DNA from: Lunularia cruciata
Lineage: Eukaryota; Streptophyta; Marchantiopsida; Lunulariales; Lunulariaceae
Direction of reading: 5' to 3'
Assembly: GCA_948567375.1 (NCBI GenBank)
Contig: OX419760.1
Span: forward strand, 2,542,001 to 2,606,000
Length of the DNA stretch: 64,000 nt
Made by a program: the position numbers and the translations under genes. A model generated the notes under the pieces. The model was not told the origin of the DNA. It worked only from the letters and a program-made list of their open reading frames with translations, and made no database searches. Every line of letters starts with the position of its first letter. Within the stretch, counting starts at the first letter, position 1. Shown piece after piece: positions 21,606 through 34,139 of this stretch.

Positions 21606-22035
21606 TGTAATCAGATTGTTTACAACTCTTGAATCAACTCAACTCATATCAGTATTTGATTTTTCACTCTATATTTTGCCAACAACTGGGCACTGATTAC
21701 AGTCAAGCCACATCCACTCTAGCTAAGAGAATCCAAGTGACACTCGCCGGCCTCCGTTCACCATAGCCAGGAACTCGAAGGCTCAACATTAGAAAAGTGA
21801 GCTCTCTAGAGCTGCACTTTGAAAGTATACCCCTGGACTTGAGCTAGGTCTGAAACCCTAATGGTCTCGTTGATGGCACATTGAACGGTGGGCTCCACCT
21901 TGAAGTCATACCCCAAATACAAAATTTGACCGTTGGAAAGTAATCTATAGGAAGTTGTTGAAATACCTCTAACTACTATCACTGCAACTCCAATGTCCGA
22001 GCAATCTAGATGCAGATACTACAAATGGTGTGACA
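21606..22035 (-). repeat. LTR-like repeat D, right copy
   Basis: 430 bp, minus strand TGTCACACC...CTGATTACA, homologous to 11784-12227 in the same orientation 9.8 kb away. Perfect TG...CA ends. No 5-bp duplication is seen around either copy alone, which fits a pair of LTRs flanking B1. However, no primer binding site follows it directly and the family B polypurine tract points to a different LTR start. Confidence 0.65.
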
Positions 22036-24230
22036 TAAAATTTCATAGGAAAGGTAGCCAAGTATGTGGAAATATTGTTTCTTGTTAATAGCCTTTAGGA
22101 TCTTGATATAGGTAATCATTTTTTATTAAAGATAAAGATAAATTTTTCTTATTTAGTTTATAATAAAAATAAAGTAAAAGACTAACAACTATCATTATTT
22201 GGAACAAACATCCAAGATATTCTCCAATATAAGATATCATACCTAAGAAAACACTTCTTCATAAACTCAATCAATACTAATATCTTTATAATCATTTGAG
22301 ATATGTGGTCATCAATTTAAGGATCATAATATTCAAGTCAAGATAATATTATAATAATATTCTATTATAAATATGAAATTAAACATTTATATTGATTTCA
22401 TTAAAAATTATTCACTCTTGAGAAGCATTAGATTAAGAATCCAAAAATCAATTCAATTTTCAATGAGTTGTAAGTTATAGTACTCCATTTAAATTATTGA
22501 CAAATAATTTTGTAAATAATGAATCACCAAAATTTTACAAAGATGAATTTGGATTATACAATCAAAAAATAATTTATATGAAAATAATTTATTTTATTCT
22601 TATTAAACTCTAACTTTTTTTAATGAATCTCTTTTTAAATAAATTTAATATTTTTAATTGGAATCTTTCAACAACTCCTCCAGGTATTGAACATATTAAA
22701 TTAATTTAATTGATTTATTAAAATTTGGACATTTAGTTCAATAACATGAGAAAAGTATCATCTATTATAAGTAACAATTCTCTATTTGTTAATGGATAGT
22801 AGTTTTTATTAAATTGCATCAGAATTCATAATAATTATTTCATTTTGTATGTCAATGCACTTGTTTGACTTGTTGATTTTATGAATATAAAAGTGTTGAA
22901 GAGGTAAATAATTAAATGTGTTGGTAATTTCTATGACTTTCCCTAGTAATTTAATATTTCCTAGGTATCTTCATCTTTGTATGAGGGTTTAACTAATGTA
23001 TAGAAGTATCTATTACTTATATTTCACAAATTTACATAACATATTCAGTTTCAATTTAAATTTAGACCTTTCTTTACAAACATAGTTTATTTTGATATTA
23101 TCAGAAAAAATAATTTATTATATTAAAAAATTAAAATTACTATATTAGTATACACTTGAACTCTTATTACAAATTATATGAGATTGTAAATCTATATTAT
23201 ACTTGGTCTATTAATAACTCTTCCAAGGTTTTGCAGTACTTTCTTTGTTGATTGTAATGATAGACTAATAATAGGATTTCTCTTTAATATTTTAGATATT
23301 AAAATAATATAAATATTATATATAATCAAAGATAAATGTTTAAAATTTATTTATAATTATCATAAGAAAATATAATATTTTTTGGTTTGGTATAAGACTC
23401 CTTTTTCTCTTTGTTATGATTGAGATAAATTCAAGTGAGTGAATGCAATATTTATTTATTTTTATAAAAAATGAACTATAAATCTATTTATATTCATAAT
23501 GAAGGTATAGATAAACACATGTATATATAGTAAAGGTGCACCTTTAATATTAACTGACAAATGAGATTGGAAGTATTAAAAGTATACTTGATATAAGTTA
23601 ATTAACAAAGGGAGTATAGGTAAAATTAGATAATATAAATTGATAAATATTAAAATTATAAATCATATAATGAAAAAGCTTCAATAATTTATAAGTGTTT
23701 GTTCAAAAAGTATAAATAAAATAGATAATATAAAGTGATAAATATAAAACTTAGACATCAATTAGATCCAAAACCTCCATTGAGTTAGAAGTGAGAGTTT
23801 AGGAGTACCATTAACTCAACACATTATATTTACACTCTAATATTAAAGATATAGAGTGTCCAATTTTACAAGATAAGTAAGAAAGATAGAAGAGAAAATT
23901 TGATCAAGAACTAAAGAGGATTTATCTCAAATAATAATATTAAACGAGATTTTATCATTACCTCTCTAGAGTCTAGGAGTCTTTAAAGGAGTTTAAATAT
24001 CTTTAAGAAAATCTGAGATAGTGGATTTGGAAGCAATTTTTGGCACCGTGAAAGTTTATGGTTATCAACTTATCATCCATCAGTTTAAGAGTCCTTAATC
24101 TTCAAGGTTCAGTTAGAAATACCAATCCTTTATAGTTAAGGAATTCATGTTAGTTGCACGAAGAAAAGTTTATAATTAGATAGTGCTCGGGTATAGCAAG
24201 GGTTACACTGTGTACACCTCATGAAAAACC
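22036..24230. other. AT-rich gene-free stretch
   Basis: Very AT-rich, frequent stops in all frames and no recognisable domain or repeat structure. I see nothing assignable. Confidence 0.6.
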
Positions 24231-27200
24231 ATGGATCTCATACAAAGAAGATTGTACTTTTACCTCTCCTTGGAAGATTGTACTTTCACCTACTAAAAAT
24301 TAACACGAGAGTGAACTCAAAATGAAGCAAACCTAAGTTGACGCCCACTAACTGCATGCATCGTAATACTACCACAGCCTGTGACACTTCACTGCTTGCG
24401 GTCATCGTCCTTCCGAACGTGATGGACGGACAGGACTTTTCCGTCGACTAAAACCAATAAGATAAAAACTCCCTAGGCTGAAACCTGCAAAGTCGTTGGC
24501 TACTCAAGCCGACAAGTTGACATTCACACAACCAAAATAACTAACATGAACAAATGCGCCACAGTGACTTGGATCCAAACCTCAACACTGGCTTCCGTTT
24601 GCTGCTGTTGTTCCAGATCTTTAAAGCGCGGAAAGAAAAGGCAGAGAACCAAAACCGGATAGAGGAACCAGATAGTCGCTGCTAACGACCGGGCAAGGAG
24701 GAGAACCTTTCCTGGTTCTCTGCGCATCGACACTTGTCAGCACGCAGAAACTCTTGCCATAAAGCGTGGAGAAGTTGGTGGCTTAAAACCACTGACTCCA
24801 GAGTATGAATCACCTTTTGAAAAGTATTCGGGCGACCGGTCCAATATTTGGGCCGCTTTGATGTTGGCCCAGCCCAGTATTGGGTGAAAGTGCATACGTA
24901 CTGTGTGTTTGCTCTTATAAACTGGCCGAGTTCCGCGCAAAATGTGCACGTGGTGGAAGAGGCCTGCTCACGTAGATTAATTTACAAGCAATTTGCGGCG
25001 GATTCTATCCCTATCGTGTATTATAGAATGGCATAACCAGCTGGAGAGAGCTCTTCGATTATTGGTACAGAGAACTTGAGGATATTATCGAACGAGCTGG
25101 AGCATCTTGTTAAACTCCTGGTGGACGTTCATCAACTTGGACACCCACCAACCAATAGGAATAGAAGTGGTAAAATCCGCTTCTGAGCGCTGCGTAAGTT
25201 TTAAAAATCACTTTGAGGAAAAGATCTGGTTTTGTGGTCGGATTTTGCGCAGAACTTCTTCAACAAATGACAGAGATTCTTCCTCTTCTTCTTCTGGTGG
25301 CCTGGGCCCTACATTCTCGACTTGTGCTTTAAGGTAATGTCGTTTTCTGTGGGGCTCCCATTGAACATCAACCCAACCTATAGAGCCGCGAATTCAATTC
25401 TGTGAATACCCATTAGAATACTGTACAGATAGAACCGGATGCCGTAATTCCTTAGTTTCTTATTCTTAGGTGCATATCTGCAACGAGGAAGTCCAGTACA
25501 TGGGCCCCTGTGAGGATTTCTTTACTGCATATTTATGTTCCACACCCGCTTCGCATGAGCAAGAGGGGACGAGAAGGTTGCAGCAGCAGGTAATAATTAG
25601 CATTGCAACGCACTTTATCTCGTGTGATTCGCCAATCCTAAATCATTAACCTAATCCACCGACACCAGGTTGCATCTGTCCAGATCTTCTCTTTTTGTTT
25701 TATCTTGCATCGAGCAGCATATTGCAATTTCGGTAGTAAGGAGATAAAGCTCTAGAGAGTGGATCCTGCGAAGGAACGACAGATTATGATCATTGAGTCC
25801 ACAGTCGAGGAATAATGCTTTCTCAAGACCGCAATCACTTGATGCAAATCTATTATCCAGTAGCATGGGGCTGTTTACTGCGGGTGGAGTGAAACGAAAT
25901 AATTGTAAACGCAGCATCGACGAACCTTAGTTCACTACTGAGGTAAAATTGGCGTGTCCCCTAAATTGCCCTCCTCCTTGGTCTGTTTGTTATCCGAGAG
26001 AGGGATTGTGCTGGACTCTTTGCTGACCTAGAGTGAAATGTATCCAAAACATCGTCCGGGAGAATATGAAGTGAGAGATTCAAGAAGGTAACTGCATTGG
26101 GAAACGTATAATTTGTGGCAGCCATGAATTTCATTTTCTTAGAGAGGGGACAGCCAGCACAAGTTAAACGCCGTAGCGAAGTCGACGAGGATTAAGATTG
26201 AAAATTTAAGTACTGTCAGGTCGAGCGTGACGGGAATGAACTGCTGCTTACAGTACAGTATTCTCAACCGCCTTCGAGCAAAAGGTATTTCTTTTTGTCA
26301 TCTTGGTATGTGTCGGTACGCGTCATACATGGTTACCGCCTCCATGTATCTGACTGAGCTTTTGCACGCGTGGAGTTCATGTGGCGTTTTCTGAGCCTCT
26401 AGAATTCGTTGCTGGTATCGTTTTTCGTACTTGGGGGTCGACAGCAAGCCACGTTTCCGCTGATCGTGTGTCGAAAGGTCTGACCTCCATAAGCTACAAG
26501 ATTTGTTTGCCTCTACATGACAGTTGGTCATGACTCTCAGAAAGCCATTGAAATTTGCCTTCTCATAAATGGGCTATGGATTGAAACTCTGCAGCCATGC
26601 TGCTGCTGACGGCGACGCCGACGACTACGTTGAAGATGTACTGCTCTACTGTTGAATTTGGAAAGATGTGACCGGGTGACATCCTTCCAAAGTCACCAAG
26701 TTCCATTAAACCGGACCAAGGCACTCACTCACTCGTGCATCCATATCGACGACTGAACTTTTGGCCACAGTATGTCATAACGGAACCATACTCTCTTCTC
26801 TTCGGCGGTTCTTAATTCAGGTAGCTTCTTCGCGTGATTGATTATTCGATCTTTCCCGAAGTGGTGGCGGCTTGATCGAGTGCATACCAGAGATGCACTT
26901 AACAGTACCCCAAACATGGCACCAAGCCTTGAACAGTAACCCACGTTGGCAGAAAGATCTAGACAGTCCGTGCTGCCGCGTGGGCCAACGTGTCAGCCGG
27001 GGTCTATTTGCCGTGGTGCCTGTAACTTGGCAAGTGATATTATTGTCAAATCTTTTAACCTATACCGATCACTACCAGCGTCATGAGCGATGTCCCATGA
27101 ACATTTGGAGTTTATTCATCAAATTGAATCATTACAAGAAAAATGTCTAGCTGGTCAAATGAATTTGGACTAGCCAGCTAGGACTCACGCGTCACACCAA

Positions 27201-27530
27201 AGAAAAAAGCGTGGTTAAGTTTTTCTGTCAACTTTGGGTACCCTTCAGTCTAGGTGCCCGTTCTGGGGCACTGTTAAGTCCATCACCGGTGTAACTTCAG
27301 CCGTAAGCTTTCTAGTTTAAACCTCATGAGAATTCCCCTTTTTCTCTTCTGATCGTAGAGTAGGAGGACATAAAGACCTCGACGTCCGTCTCTGTTTCAC
27401 GACAAGTATTTCCCGTTTCTTGACAACCTCTCGTACAGTCTGATACTTGTACCCGAGCCGAAATGCGGTAGTCGTACAGTTGTGATGGTGGTCAGTTGGC
27501 AAAATTTCTGAGAAGTGCCGTACATTCTCA

Positions 27531-27585
27531 GAAGCTCTCGGAAGCTCTCAGAAGAAGCTCTCGTTCCTCGCACTCACTATTTAAA
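27531..27585 (+). promoter_or_regulatory. Promoter-like segment: GAAGCTCTC repeats before a TATA-like box
   Basis: GAAGCTCTC occurs at 27531, 27541 and 27554, followed 16 bp later by TATTTAAA (27578-27585). Motif and spacing resemble the heat-shock cluster and TATA arrangement of the family A LTR, but these are not perfect heat-shock elements and no downstream gene was recognised. Confidence 0.3.
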
Positions 27586-27902
27586 TCCTCCTCAGTGCAT
27601 CTATAGCGCCGTCTCTAAGGGAACACTAGGGGGTTTCAGAAATAGTTATACGAAACTTTTTAACTTTTCACATGGGTAGTTACGATGCGGTGACTAAATG
27701 GGTACGGGGTGTGGCAGGGGTAAAAAAGATATCGTTACGGAGTTCAGGCCAAGTTCCTTATTATTAGCACATTCTATATGAGGTGGTTCGGAGAAAATAA
27801 GGAATAAGGAATTTTCCGTTTTCACTCCGTAGTACATTGATTACGTATTAGGGTTAATAAAGTTTGTCATTTAGGGTTAGAGTGAAAGTGTTGGCCACCA
27901 AA

Positions 27903-28028
27903 GAGAACACACATGGTAATCAAAAGTTGACAAATTTATGCACTAGACAACCAAGGCCACCAAAGGAACATCCATGGTGTTAGAGAATACACATGGTAAT
28001 CAAAAGTTGACAAATTTATGCACTAGAC
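27903..28028 (+). repeat. 46-bp tandem duplication, period 80
   Basis: 27903-27948 and 27983-28028 differ at one position (GAGAACAC versus GAGAATAC). The sequence between them repeats GCCACCAAAG in part, so an 80-bp unit was duplicated recently. Confidence 0.85.
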
Positions 28029-28084
28029 GAGCGGGAACATGATTTATATGGGATTTAATATGTTAATTTAGGATGAAATGTGAT

Positions 28085-28300
28085 TTTTCTCGTCGTTGCT
28101 TGTCGCTGCTCGTTGTTGCCCGTCGCCGCCCGTCGCCGCCCGTAGCCACTCGATGGCGCTCGAAGCTCAAATCTCGTTGGCGCCCGTACATGCTGGTTGC
28201 CGCTGGTTGCCGTTGGTTGCTGCTGGTTGACGCTGGTTGATGCTGGCCAAATGACTGGTTGCCGCTGGTTGACGCTGGTCAACGCTGGTCTAATGACGTG
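28085..28300 (+). repeat. Ten-bp minisatellite (CGTCGCCGCC and GCTGGTTGCC units)
   Basis: Two related blocks: CGTCGCCGCC-type units at about 28090-28150 and GCTGGTTGCC/GCTGGTTGAC-type units at 28192-28300. A short separate cluster of the second unit is at 29173-29208. The antisense frame across it is open but low-complexity and not a credible protein. Confidence 0.75.
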
Positions 28301-30945
28301 CTGTCCCCTTAAGAGGCTTGTAATATTTCAAATATATTATCTCCTCTCTGTCGTCCCATGAGCTCAAAATGCTTCTATCTGTTGGGTTACAAACTTTCAT
28401 TTGTGCTTTTTTCTCGGGGACTGACCATCAGTTAATGATTTGTACATAAAGTACAGATTTAACATACACAACGAGTCGGATGATCACATTCTTAGGATAC
28501 TTAAATGTATTCTTTAGAAAAGAATGGTTAATTCTTATGAAATTCCCTTGAAGTGCTTACATTCTCGGGAAATGCACGATAGAACTCCATTGCAAACTTT
28601 CCTGACTTGGATGCTCTTGCATCCAAGTCCCCTAGCTGTTATTGAGCTATGTTGTTGAAGATTCAATCTAAGTGGATGCAAAAGGGGACGGGTAGCTTGA
28701 ACTTGAAACCAACGTGAAACTGCCTACTTATCGTGTACTACTAGAACTACCATCAGGAATTCGGTCGAATTGCATATCCTGCAGATCCCTAAGGTCCTTA
28801 GAGTGGAATACTAACTTTACTTAACCCACAATTTATTAGTACTTCCAAGGTCCTCCAATTTGGAAGTTCCCCGTTCCCATAACTCCTCGAGGGTGTCTCT
28901 AAGAGTTTCATCCATCAATCCATTGCCGCCCAAAACGTATTTTTCATCAGAATTCTGGAAATAGATACCATCGTTTTCTGCTTTCCACATCACCATAAGC
29001 TGAGTTGGATAATAGAATATCTTGAGAGAGGAAATATGCTTCAGGTTTGCAGTTCCCCCGTGTTGAAATCACAGATCTATTGCACGGGATTCTTTCCCAA
29101 CAACAACGGGTCCCAAATTGAAGTTGTCTTTGGTCGGATCAAGACATTGATAGGTACATCAAGAGAGATAGTATGCTGCTGGTTGCCGCTGGTTGAGGCT
29201 CATTGCCGTGGGTAGTTGCTTGATAGCGCAAGGTGATTTTGTATCCAAATGTGAACTTACATTGTAATCAAGTTTTTGCTAAATTTTTGTTGCCCTTTTG
29301 GAGTAAAATTCTTTGATCTCCAATTAATTTCTAGGTTGCCGTAAGATGATGCAAATCTTTTTCCATAACTCGCGCTATCTCCTCACCATACTAATATATA
29401 TGGATATGAACCAACACACCAATGCAAAACTACAAAACCCACCGGTTTAGTTTACTGACAAGAGCATTTGCACAACATTTGCATTTGCAGATGGTGAATT
29501 TGAATTTGAATAGTTGAGAATGGCATTTTGGATCCGCCAAAAAATTTCATAAATGTCATTCTAAGAATCACCCACCAGAAAGACGTGTCAACTCTCTCAA
29601 GAAGTCACATCATCTCTTTTGACAGTCATTTATTTCATTACGAATCTCCTAAACATCTGTAGTATAGCATTTGATTTTTATAAATGAATGTAAATTGCAT
29701 GTGATACACCGTATAATAATTTATGAAACATTCATTTATTAGCAGCTCATCTCCCTACAGAGTTTACTAAAAATAATTACGAAGTCTGTTATTTATCGTG
29801 TAGACATCCGTCAAATCTATTTCTGAAACCCCCTGCTGTGATTGTTATTCCTGCCCCACACGCAGCGTCACTTGTTGGAATTAACACTAACAGTTAACCT
29901 AGCGAATCGCGGAGGATTTGAGTTGATCCGGCTATTGAAGCGACCGGGTACCGGAAACAGTTTGGCGTCGGTCTCCGCGAATCGGGGATACTCTAAGTTA
30001 GGCCCTTACCCGCAAACTTCTTCTTGCGGTTCACTCTATGTCATCAATACTGTATACAAGACCGACATGGAATGTGCAAGCCTAGGAGATTGGGATCAAA
30101 ATACATATTTACACTATTTCTATGTACCATAAACATTAACATTATAAAGCTTTGGATATTTGTAGACTAATTTTCTATTTAGGTCATTTAACTATGTATG
30201 TATCATGTTTTTATTTAGCCCACATGGCTATAAACAACCCAGGGGCTGACCACAATACGTAAAAGAAGCTCCGCTGCAGCTCTGCCATTACTTTCCGAAA
30301 GTGGCAACTTCATCGTCCGCGTCCTTGGGAAGGATCTGCATTTCGACGGGCATCTGCAGCACATGCGCAGGACTCTTTTGCCGTGGAAAATCCGCAGTCA
30401 CAGTTTCTGCGAAAATGCCATCCAGAAATTGCTCAATTGAACGGCAAAGTTAAATCATCACCAAATGCACTATGCCGTTGAATCTAATCCTGCCGTACGA
30501 ACTCGATCTAAACCCATTCGCTAACAGGTTGCAACTGCAGCTACGTTCAAGTCCATTGACAGAATAAAATCTTCAGAGAACATGCATGCATTTTAGTCAT
30601 AATGGAACTAATGTCAAAATAGACAAGCAACATGTGTTATTCATCAGGTTCTAAGCCCCAAATCTTCGTTAATTTGAAGAAAGGAGAGACTCTAAACAAT
30701 GGACTCTTACACAAAAGTGCGAGAACATTTCCTCTGTTTAATAAACGATAACGACATACCAGGGTGGCTTTGTATATGGAGGATTTTGCTGACCATTAAA
30801 AGATCATCCGAATGTGTATAAATATCAAATAAAATATACATTTCCTCTGTTTAATACATTTGTTGAATATTTCAACAAATATATACACAAATTAAAAGAA
30901 ATACTTTCAAATTCAAATTTATACTTTGGAAGGAGAAAGCACTGC

Positions 30946-31060
30946 ACATATTTACAGTCATACAGTGAAAAAAGGGCGACCGCGTAGAAAACTCGAAGGA
31001 TGGGAAGACCCATCCTTCGTGCATCAAGCCGTACAAGGGAGAGACATATTTACAGTCATA
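30946..31060 (+). repeat. 81-bp insert flanked by 17-bp direct repeats
   Basis: ACATATTTACAGTCATA occurs exactly at 30946-30962 and 31044-31060. The enclosed 81 bp contains GGGCGACCGCGTAGA and GAAGGATGGGAAGACC, shared with inserts at 47544-47609 and, inverted, about 42403-42470. Within it CGAAGGATGGG, loop AAGA, CCCATCCTTCG forms a perfect inverted repeat. The long target-like duplications resemble retroposition. Confidence 0.7.
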
Positions 31061-31918
31061 TGTAGAAAGCTGTTATAGCACAGACTAATCATTTTGGACA
31101 CACTACATTACAGTAGAAGGTCAAGGTCTCCGAGATAACGAAACTGCCGCAGGACTTCGAGATCATTTCCTAGTATGATATGAGTTAAAAAGAGTAGAAG
31201 GCGACCGCGAGTAGTTAACGTGTTAATAAGTATAAGTAAACTTGCACTAGATACGGTTTGCAGTTTTAGGTTTGTCTTTCAGTGACAGAGAATGAATGAG
31301 AGCTTGCAGTTCCCTCGTATTTTGGTAGAGTAGGGTGACTGCAGCTTAGAGGTTGCAGTTTTCCAGGTGGAACTGTATCAGTACAGTGGTTGATTAGATC
31401 AGACTGTACGTTTCCGGGATGGGCCGGGAAGCACAATAGTCTATAGATAGCCCAGAGCGAAGGTCCACGATGGCTTCGCTAATCCACAGATTCACAGACT
31501 CAGTGGTACTGGACGTATAGTCTTGTCATGGGAAGGACTCGGGACTCAGTAGTAGTCTGTGCTTCCGCCCCCTGCTTCTTTGACCCATAATGCAACCATC
31601 TCTCCTGACGATCCCGTCTCTGGGGTTAGGATCTGGAAGAAGACGAAAAGAAGAAGAAGAGAGGGGGAAGAAAGAGAAGATCATCAACCAGTCAGACTGG
31701 ATCGAATGATGATCCACAAAAAGTCCCAGGCTCCGGAGTGTTATCCAGGCTGTCGAGTTCAATTTCGTTTCACGGGTGTAAAGCGACAAAAAACTCCATC
31801 ATCGGAGGCTCATGTAGTCAAAACATCAGATATACTTTGGCGCGTGCAGTGTTTAGTTATGCTTCCGTTTGAGAAAAGCGGAGTCCAGACCGGACTAAAG
31901 CAAGAGAACAGATAGATG

Positions 31919-31941
31919 ATCATCATCATCATCATCATCTT
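31919..31941 (+). repeat. (ATC)n microsatellite
   Basis: About seven ATC trinucleotides in a row in low-copy DNA, read on the complement as a run of Met codons in a spurious frame. Confidence 0.9.
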
Positions 31942-32340
31942 CGTAGGAGTGAAATTGATACCAATATGACGGTAATATCCCCGGATTCGAAACACGCTCC
32001 TGCTGTTTTTCTCACAAGGGATATCTGACCATGCAGAATACGACATACAGTAGATCATGCGCTACCCGTCGTTGTCAATAATCGTTCCCAATAAGCTCAA
32101 TCATTATTGTTCCTTCTTCACCAACCACCAGTACCACTACTCCTCCTTCTACTACTACTCCTACTCAGGTACCACAGGACCACTACTGTACAGTATTCTG
32201 AGCTTATAACTGACGAGAAGGGAAGGTAACATTCCCACTAAAAAGATGCACAAGGATCGAGCAACGACGATGGATTCTCAGTAACAATCCCCCTATGCGT
32301 TAAAATAAGGACCGAGATTCTGAGTCATCTCCTGAATGGC

Positions 32341-32422
32341 CATACTAGAGGCTCACATTCATCCGCAGCAGTTGGGACAGGCATACTAGAGGCTCACATT
32401 CATCTGCAGCAGTTGGGACAGG
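32341..32422 (+). repeat. 41-bp tandem duplication
   Basis: 32341-32381 and 32382-32422 are head-to-tail copies differing at one base (ATCCGCAGC versus ATCTGCAGC). A recent duplication in non-coding DNA. Confidence 0.9.
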
Positions 32423-32900
32423 GATAGTGCGTCGTACTTCGCCGGTCCAGTCCTGGTGGAACGGAGGTGGCGCAAGCTTGGAAGTCTGTACTTGAGTTAG
32501 GAGCCTTTAGGTGGCAGTTATAGACTTACAGTACCCCGAGGTGGACATTTCGACTTAACGGTACCCTAAGTTCACAGAAAGACTCCACAATAGTCCAACG
32601 GGTGACGTGGGCCCAGGTGGCATCCGCTAATTTTGGATGCAAAATGTTTTTTGGATCAGGCTACGCACTAGTTGGAAAAGTAATGGACACAACTAACGAA
32701 TATTCTATCAAGAATAAGTGCTGTAGCAGACATAATAAGAACCATATGTGTGAAACCCAATTTGGAACTATCATAACAAGAAAATTATACACATTCATTC
32801 TTCACATATACTAGCATGAAGTATTAGGTTATTTAGCGGAGGGACTCGATCTTTTATTATAATGTTTAACACATAATGATCTAATAGGTGGTTGTAGTAC

Positions 32901-33115
32901 CAATTAATCTGGATACTCGGGTGGATATATCTAAGACAAAGCAATGCAAGTCGATAAAGTACAGGAGAGATCATTTGGGTGATATTAAAAAATACTATCT
33001 AATTAGAGGTGAGTTTATAAACTTGGATATCAAATGTGAAAGTTAAGTTATTAGAGAGTAACATGATCTTACTATCTACTTGATGATGGTGGTCCGTATA
33101 TTATTTCTGACAATT
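32901..33115. other. Flank at the 3' truncation of A2
   Basis: Unrecognised AT-rich sequence. A2 homology ends abruptly near 33116, inside the integrase gene, without an LTR. Confidence 0.5.
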
Positions 33116-34130
33116 CTAAGCAATAAGGAGATGAGATTTGGTTTGTTGGAAGGATTGGAATGTGGTGGTCAAGAAGGTAGAAGTATGAAAGACATGAGAT
33201 GAAGGAGGAGCAAGAAGGGAATGTGAAACAAGTGGATCTTGGCCAAAATTGAGGAAGAAAGAAGAGAATCTGATGCTTGCTTGTTTGGAATTATTATATG
33301 AAAACTCCGTAACTACAAGACATTCATCCCAACTAGTATGGTGTATGTTGATGAAAGCACAAAGCATATCCTCCAAGATGCAATTTGCATATTCATTTGT
33401 CTATCAGTTTGAGGATGATATGCAGTGGACAAAGCAAGCTTGGTGCCAGAGTATCTAAAAGAGTGCTTCCAAAATCCCAATGAATCAAGGACCACGGTCA
33501 GAGATGAGTACATGAAGCATCCCATGATGCTTGAAGACAATGTCAAAGTAGATCTGCACCAATGTTGGAGCATCCACGATATCAAAGGTTGGCGCCAAAT
33601 GGATTTTCTTACTAAGCTTACCAACAAACACTATGATCATTGTGTAACCTTGCTTCGTCTTGGGCAAGGACGTGATGAGATCCAAGCTCACGTGTTTCTA
33701 TCAAGCAGATGGAATGGGGAATGGCTGAAGGCGTCCACTCGGTTTCTAGTTTCTAGCCTTGTTGCATTGGCAACTCTCATACAATCAGATAAACTCTCAA
33801 ACATCTTGTGTCATGTTGGACCAACACCATTGGCATTGGAGAGTACCCAAGGTCTTGTTCACACCCATGTGACCAACGATTGGTAAGTCATGGGCTTCTT
33901 TGAGGCGCCCAAGTTGGAGATCACCCTTGGCTAGAACATATATCTAGTCCTCATGGAATAAAAGGCTTTCTTTGAAGGAGAAGGTGTTGTACTCCTTGTC
34001 GCATGTTGCAAGACAACAATGTACCATCTAGAAGAAAGGATCTTGTTGTAGAGTTGACCTAAACTCATTTTGGACCTTGGAGTTAATTGACACCATTGTA
34101 ATGCTTATCGTGATGAGAGGAAGAGACTTT
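33116..34130 (-). pseudogene. A2 integrase remnant
   Basis: 33485-33691 matches A1 core (SLDLITSLPKTKQGYT, LISDRGP) and 33116-33376 continues it (EFSYNNSKQASIRFSSFF). The zinc domain lies at about 33760-34100 in broken frames. The sequence stops before the GPF motif. Confidence 0.85.
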
Positions 34131-34139
34131 AAATTAGGC

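Larger units (their letters stand above)
12228..22035 (-). mobile_element. Ty3-type retrotransposon B1 with DNA methyltransferase and PHD finger (family B)
   Basis: Minus-strand element. In order: long 5' region (22035-20400), gag (20350-18688), protease (18430-18206), a solo family C LTR inserted at 17875-17123, a linker, a C5 cytosine methyltransferase (about 16850-15890), RT (15290-14705), RNase H, integrase (to 12908) and a PHD finger ending at 12503. The spacing between protease and RT, over 2 kb after removing the inserted LTR, is far larger than in normal Ty3 elements and is filled by the methyltransferase. All genes carry stops and frameshifts. Boundaries at both LTRs are uncertain. 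Confidence 0.85.
24231..32900. other. GC-balanced low-copy region without a convincing gene
   Basis: Composition shifts abruptly to a balanced, CpG-containing sequence unlike the flanking transposon DNA. Reading frames are all under 120 codons and none shows a known domain. It contains promoter-like segments (TATA-like CTTATAAAC near 24913; 27531-27585), short tandem duplications and dispersed short inserts. It may be intergenic or hold untranslated or intronic parts of unrecognised genes. Confidence 0.5.

Noticed and set aside
11784..22035. Clean LTR pair of B1 with a 5-bp target duplication
   Set aside because: Outer flanks CTCTA and TAAAA do not match, repeat X lies between the left copy and the coding region, and no primer site adjoins the right copy.
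28055..28282. 75-residue antisense protein
   Set aside because: It is a translation of the 10-bp minisatellite.
31559..31915. 118-residue plus-strand protein and an overlapping 87-residue minus-strand one
   Set aside because: They overlap each other, have no domain or homology signal, and look like chance frames in GC-balanced DNA.
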